A stretch of 64,000 bases of DNA from Rhodoferax sp. (lineage in GTDB: Bacteria > Pseudomonadota > Gammaproteobacteria > Burkholderiales > Burkholderiaceae_C), in contig JARWZT010000008.1 in NCBI GenBank assembly GCA_029866205.1, positions 248,001 to 312,000 on the forward strand, in the 5' to 3' direction. Both the position numbers and the translations under genes were made by a program. Position 1 is the first letter of the stretch, and the number at the start of each line of letters is the position of its first letter. The notes below the pieces were generated by a model. That model ran no database searches and had not been told where the DNA came from. It saw only the letters and a list, made by a program, of their open reading frames with translations. Below, one piece after another: positions 60,745 through 64,000 of this stretch.

Positions 60745-62578
60745 ACGCCGGTTTGGCGGCCTGGGTTACGGGCCACAAACCTGCAGGCCGTCCGGCATTG
60801 CCAATGCGCCAGGTCGTTTCCCCCACGGGCAAGACCAGCGGCAGGCGCAAGAGGCGTTTGTCGCGCGACACCAGTACCGTGGTACGGCGCTCTGTGCCCA
60901 CCAGCAGCGCCAAGTCGTCGAGCTTGTTGAGCCGCCACGAACCGCCCTGCCCGCGCGCGCCTACCTCGACTCCCAGCCATTCGTCACCGGCGGCAAAGCC
61001 TGCGCTCTCGGCCGCGCCGCCGCGCAGCACGCTTTTAACCAGTACCGTACCGTTGGCATCGGCTACCCGCAAGCCCAAGCGCTGGGCCATTTGGGCCGGG
61101 TCTTCGTGCACTTGCAGGCCTTGGGCTTGCAGCAGGTTTTTGAGCGGAAGTTCGCGCGTGCTGTGCACCCAGGCTTTGATTTCTTTGGCCCAGCTGCGGC
61201 CACTCAACGCGTGCAACACGGCCAGCAAATCGGCCTCGGCCATGGGGCCACCTGCACATCGGTCCCATAGCCCGCGCATCACCGCATCGAGCGTGGCGGC
61301 ACCCTCGGCGCGCAGGCTCAGGTCCAGGCACAGGGCGACCAGCGCGCCTTTGGTGTAGTAGCTCACCGTGGCGTTGGGCGTGTTTTCGTCCTGGCGGTAG
61401 TACTTGACCCAGGCGTCAAAGCTGGCCTGGGCCACGGTTTGCACCGCGCGGCCCGGGGTTTGCAACACCTGGTTGGCGGTCTTGGTGAGCAGTTTGAAAT
61501 AGCCCGCATCGTCGATCAAACCGGCACGGCGCAGCAGCAAGTCGTCGTAGTAGCTGGTAAATCCCTCAAAAAACCAGAGCAGCGCGGTGTAGTTTTCTTG
61601 GGCGTAGTCGTAGCGCGCAAATTCGGCGGGGCGCAGGCGCTTGACGTTCCATGTGTGAAAGTATTCGTGGCTGATCAGCCCCAAAAGCGTGGTGTAGCCG
61701 TCGCTGGTTTTGGCATCGTTGAGGCCCGGCAGATCGCGCCGGGCAGCAATCAGGGCCGTAGAGTTGCGGTGCTCAAGGCCGCCATAACTGTCGTCCACGG
61801 CGTTCAGCAAGAACACATAGTGGGCAAAAGGCGCTTTGTCGGCCAGGTGCTTGGCCGCTAGGTCGCCGTCGGCATGCCAGAACTGCAACTGGGTTTCGCA
61901 GATTTTTTGGGTGTCTCGCAGCAGGCGCTCGCCGTCAAAAGAAGGCAAGGCCCCGGCCACCACCAAGCGATGGGGCAGGCCGCAAGCGCTGAAGGTACCG
62001 CTCCAGAACGCACCCAGCTCGAACGGGCAGTCTGCCAGTTCGTCATAGTCGGCCGCTTGGTAGCGGCCAAAACCGGCTTTGTCACCCTCCAGCGCATGCA
62101 AGCCCGTGGCCACGCTCCAGCCTTGCATGTCGGGGTGGCGAACGATGTCGATCGCGTGGGCTTGGTCGGTAGCGCCCTCCGCCATGAGGCACAGGCTGGT
62201 CGCGTTAAAAAAGCCGCGCGCCGAGTCCAGCCAACTGGTGCGCACCGAGTTGTCCAGTGCGTAAACCTCGTACTGCACTTGCAGGGCTTGGTCAGGGTCG
62301 CAAGGCACTTGCCAACGGGCTTTGTCGGTCTGACTGGCGGCCAGCGGCCGGTTGTTTTGGCGGCACTGCAGATTTTGCAGGTGCTTGGAAAACTCGCGCA
62401 CCATGTAGCTACCCGGAATCCAGACCGGCAGACGCAGCGTTTGCACTGCAGCCGGATGGGCGATGGTCATGGTGACGCGCCACAAGTGGGCGTGCAGGCT
62501 GGCCGCTTCGACTCGGTAGTGGACCTCCCAGCCTGCCGGGCTGCGGCCCGCCGCCGGACGCTTAGCCTTTGGCGGCAT
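60731..62578 (-). CDS. M61 (glycyl aminopeptidase-like) metallopeptidase with PDZ domain
   Basis: 615 residues from ATG 62578 (M-P-P-K-A-K-R-P), which overlaps the dsbC end by 17 bp. N-terminal beta domain, then the zinc motif H-E-Y-F-H-T-W-N-V-K-R-L-R-P with the downstream Glu in W-F-F-E-G-F-T-S-Y-Y. A C-terminal PDZ-like segment (about 480-560, L-G-L-R-V-A-D-A-N-G-T-V) follows. No evident signal peptide, so cytoplasmic unless the start is longer. Aminopeptidase activity is known for a few family members only. Confidence 0.92.
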   Translation of the reverse strand: MPPKAKRPAAGRSPAGWEVHYRVEAASLHAHLWRVTMTIAHPAAVQTLRLPVWIPGSYMVREFSKHLQNLQCRQNNRPLAASQTDKARWQVPCDPDQALQVQYEVYALDNSVRTSWLDSARGFFNATSLCLMAEGATDQAHAIDIVRHPDMQGWSVATGLHALEGDKAGFGRYQAADYDELADCPFELGAFWSGTFSACGLPHRLVVAGALPSFDGERLLRDTQKICETQLQFWHADGDLAAKHLADKAPFAHYVFLLNAVDDSYGGLEHRNSTALIAARRDLPGLNDAKTSDGYTTLLGLISHEYFHTWNVKRLRPAEFARYDYAQENYTALLWFFEGFTSYYDDLLLRRAGLIDDAGYFKLLTKTANQVLQTPGRAVQTVAQASFDAWVKYYRQDENTPNATVSYYTKGALVALCLDLSLRAEGAATLDAVMRGLWDRCAGGPMAEADLLAVLHALSGRSWAKEIKAWVHSTRELPLKNLLQAQGLQVHEDPAQMAQRLGLRVADANGTVLVKSVLRGGAAESAGFAAGDEWLGVEVGARGQGGSWRLNKLDDLALLVGTERRTTVLVSRDKRLLRLPLVLPVGETTWRIGNAGRPAGLWPVTQAAKPASTSP

Positions 62579-63287
62579 CGGAGAGCATCTGTTCAATTTT
62601 CTTGCTGTCCACCGCGCCGGGTACACGCGCACCATTGGTAAACAACAAGGTGGGCGTGCCGGTGATTTTGTGCTTGTGGCCTAACTCGACATTGCGGGCC
62701 AAGGCACTGGTGTCACACATGGCAGCCGCCGCTGGGGCGTTTTGGTCACGCAACATCCAGTCTTGCCATGCCGCCACCCGGTCTTTGGCGCACCAGATCG
62801 ACTTGGACTTTTCAGTGGAGTCGGCGCCCAGAATCGGGTACAAAAACAAGTACACGGTCACGTTATCTACCTTTTGCAGGTCGCGCTCAAAACGCTTGCA
62901 GTAGCCACAGTTCGGATCTTCAAAGACCGCAATCTTTCGCTCACCGTTGCCACGCACGATGGTGAAAGCGTCTTTGAGCGGCAGACTCTCAAACTTGATG
63001 GCGGTCAGCTTTTCGACCCGCTCCTCCGTCAGGTTGCGCCGGTTGCGGGTGTCAATCAGGTTGCCCTCAATCAGGTAGTTGGCCTGGGCATCGGTGTAGT
63101 AAATCTCGGTGCCGTTGACGCGCAACTCAAACAAACCCGGTATGTCGGTTTTGCGAACCTCGTCAATCGCCTTGAGTTGGGGTAGGCGGGCGGCCATGTT
63201 TTTGCGGATGGCCGCTTCTTGGGCCAGCGCACCCAGACTGAAGGCGGCGAGCAGCGCAAGCAGCAAGATTTTGAAAAGTTTTGGCAT
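62562..63287 (-). CDS. dsbC: periplasmic disulfide isomerase DsbC
   Basis: 241 residues. Cleaved signal peptide (A-L-A/Q, about residue 22), an N-terminal dimerisation domain with I-P-G-L-F-E-L-R-V-N-G, and a thioredoxin domain with active site C-G-Y-C and cis-Pro loop T-G-T-P-T-L. The second structural Cys pair is also present (W-C-A-K, M-C-D-T). Isomerises non-native disulfides; kept reduced by DsbD, not in the window. 40 bp downstream of the ubiH-like gene. Confidence 0.96.
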   Translation of the reverse strand: MPKLFKILLLALLAAFSLGALAQEAAIRKNMAARLPQLKAIDEVRKTDIPGLFELRVNGTEIYYTDAQANYLIEGNLIDTRNRRNLTEERVEKLTAIKFESLPLKDAFTIVRGNGERKIAVFEDPNCGYCKRFERDLQKVDNVTVYLFLYPILGADSTEKSKSIWCAKDRVAAWQDWMLRDQNAPAAAAMCDTSALARNVELGHKHKITGTPTLLFTNGARVPGAVDSKKIEQMLSDAAKG

Positions 63288-63327
63288 CGTGAAGGCAGGT
63301 AGTAAAAAAGGGGGAGCAGCGCAAGCG

Positions 63328-64000
63328 TCAATGGCCGCGCAAGCCCATGGCGCGTTCCGCGACCCAGGTTTTCAGCGGGCCGCTGCGCTCAAAGGCGCGC
63401 ATGCCCGCATTGCGCAGGCTACGGACCCAGGTGCTGTCGCGCGAAAAAAGCTGTTGCAACGCATCGCCCGCACCGCCAATCAGGGCCCACTCGGCCTTGC
63501 GCGCGCGCTCGTAAGTGCGCAGGAGGCGCAGATCGCCCACGCCGCGCCAATAGGGGCGAGACTCCAAAACAGCCGCGAGTTCGGCTACATCGCCCAAACC
63601 CAGGTTCAGGCCTTGGCCCGCCAAGGGGTGGACGGTATGGGCTGCATCGCCCGCCAGGGCCCAAGACCCTTGTGCACCCAAACCGCACCAGTGCACCGCT
63701 TGGGAATGCTGCAAAGGCCAGGTTTGGCGCTCGCTGCTCAGGTGCATGTCGCCCAAGGCGTGGTGGCTCGCAGCTTGCAGCTGCAGGCAAAACTCCTGCG
63801 CGTCCATGGCCTGCAGCGCTTGCGTGCGCTCGGGTGGTGCGGACCATACCAGTGCACAGCGACGGCCGTGGGCACCCTCCAGCGGCAGTAAGGCGACGAT
63901 TTCACCGTGGCCTTCGGGCTGCGAAAACCACTGGCGCGCCACCTGGCCATGCGCCACGGCGCAGTCCACGCGCGCCGCCAGCGCCCATTGCGCATAGGGC
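63328..64000 (-). CDS. UbiH/UbiF/VisC-type FAD-dependent hydroxylase (5' end missing)
   Basis: The C-terminal about 224 residues of a flavin monooxygenase; the frame is still open at the window edge (reading P-Y-A-Q-W-A-L-A-A-R-V-D inward). The diagnostic FAD motif W-A-L-A-G-D-A-A-H-T-V-H-P-L-A-G-Q-G-L-N-L-G is present. This family hydroxylates the ubiquinone ring; the exact position (C-6, C-1 or C-5) cannot be decided from this half. Followed by dsbC, a common pairing in Comamonadaceae as I recall. Confidence 0.92.
   Translation of the reverse strand, partial: PYAQWALAARVDCAVAHGQVARQWFSQPEGHGEIVALLPLEGAHGRRCALVWSAPPERTQALQAMDAQEFCLQLQAASHHALGDMHLSSERQTWPLQHSQAVHWCGLGAQGSWALAGDAAHTVHPLAGQGLNLGLGDVAELAAVLESRPYWRGVGDLRLLRTYERARKAEWALIGGAGDALQQLFSRDSTWVRSLRNAGMRAFERSGPLKTWVAERAMGLRGH

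Overview
The window looks like chromosomal DNA of a betaproteobacterium, most likely a Comamonadaceae member (Rhodoferax/Polaromonas/Acidovorax type). The basis is high GC, a DksA with a degenerate zinc finger of the betaproteobacterial kind, the cluster order mraZ-rsmH-ftsL-ftsI-murE-murF-mraY-murD-ftsW-murG-murC-ddl-ftsQ-ftsA-ftsZ-lpxC, and an NrdR-type nrdAB locus. Taxonomy is inferred from gene content and protein sequence only. I see no prophage, IS element, CRISPR array or rRNA operon. Nearly everything is core genome.

Layout: 0-7.6 kb holds a sialidase-like gene, a pirin, a YqjK/YqjE/DUF883 membrane-stress cassette, a COG0523 (CobW-type) GTPase with a His-rich loop, a DksA with a long Ala/Lys/Pro N-terminus, and an uncharacterised TPR/STAS protein. 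7.8-26.3 kb is the complete dcw (division and cell wall) cluster. It is preceded by a 10-bp-periodic MraZ-box array, chained by ATGA overlaps, closed by a perfect hairpin terminator after ftsZ, and followed by lpxC. 26.3-30.6 kb (minus strand) is rnb-like, tonB-like, mtgA, ruvC. 30.6-34.4 kb is rodA, tldD, azlC, azlD. 34.4-35.7 kb is a DAHP synthase gene preceded by what reads as a complete transcription attenuator with an aromatic-rich leader peptide. 35.8-42.1 kb is mpl (minus), a conserved hypothetical, a TlpA-like thioredoxin, accB, accC, prmA and a zinc-ribbon/DUF3426 gene. 42.2-47.3 kb (minus) is a histone-H1-like gene, nrdB and nrdA, with a paired NrdR operator over the nrdA promoter. 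47.5-54.1 kb has ampD, a PP0621-type small protein, ypjD, ffh, DUF3297, a lipocalin, miaB, a secreted hypothetical and an AT-richer beta-barrel gene. 54.2-58.8 kb (minus) is a four-gene light/DNA-repair operon: photolyase, DUF2256, iron-sulfur photolyase/cryptochrome, and a photolyase-like protein whose domains appear in permuted order. 58.9-64 kb has tRNA-Met, two crotonase-family genes, an M61 peptidase, dsbC and a truncated ubiH-like gene.

Functionally the window is dominated by envelope growth: lipid II synthesis (murC-F, mraY, murG, ddl), septation (ftsL, I, W, Q, A, Z), elongation (rodA, mtgA), recycling (mpl, ampD) and the first committed step of lipid A (lpxC). Fatty-acid initiation (accBC), dNTP supply (nrdAB) and membrane protein targeting (ffh) are nearby. 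The most notable regulatory readings are the aroG-type attenuator with a probably leaderless leader peptide (34397-34541), the possibly leaderless lpxC transcript directly behind a terminator (25337-25383), the MraZ boxes and the NrdR boxes. The most notable protein readings are the permuted photolyase relative and the zinc-free DksA next to a metal-chaperone GTPase.
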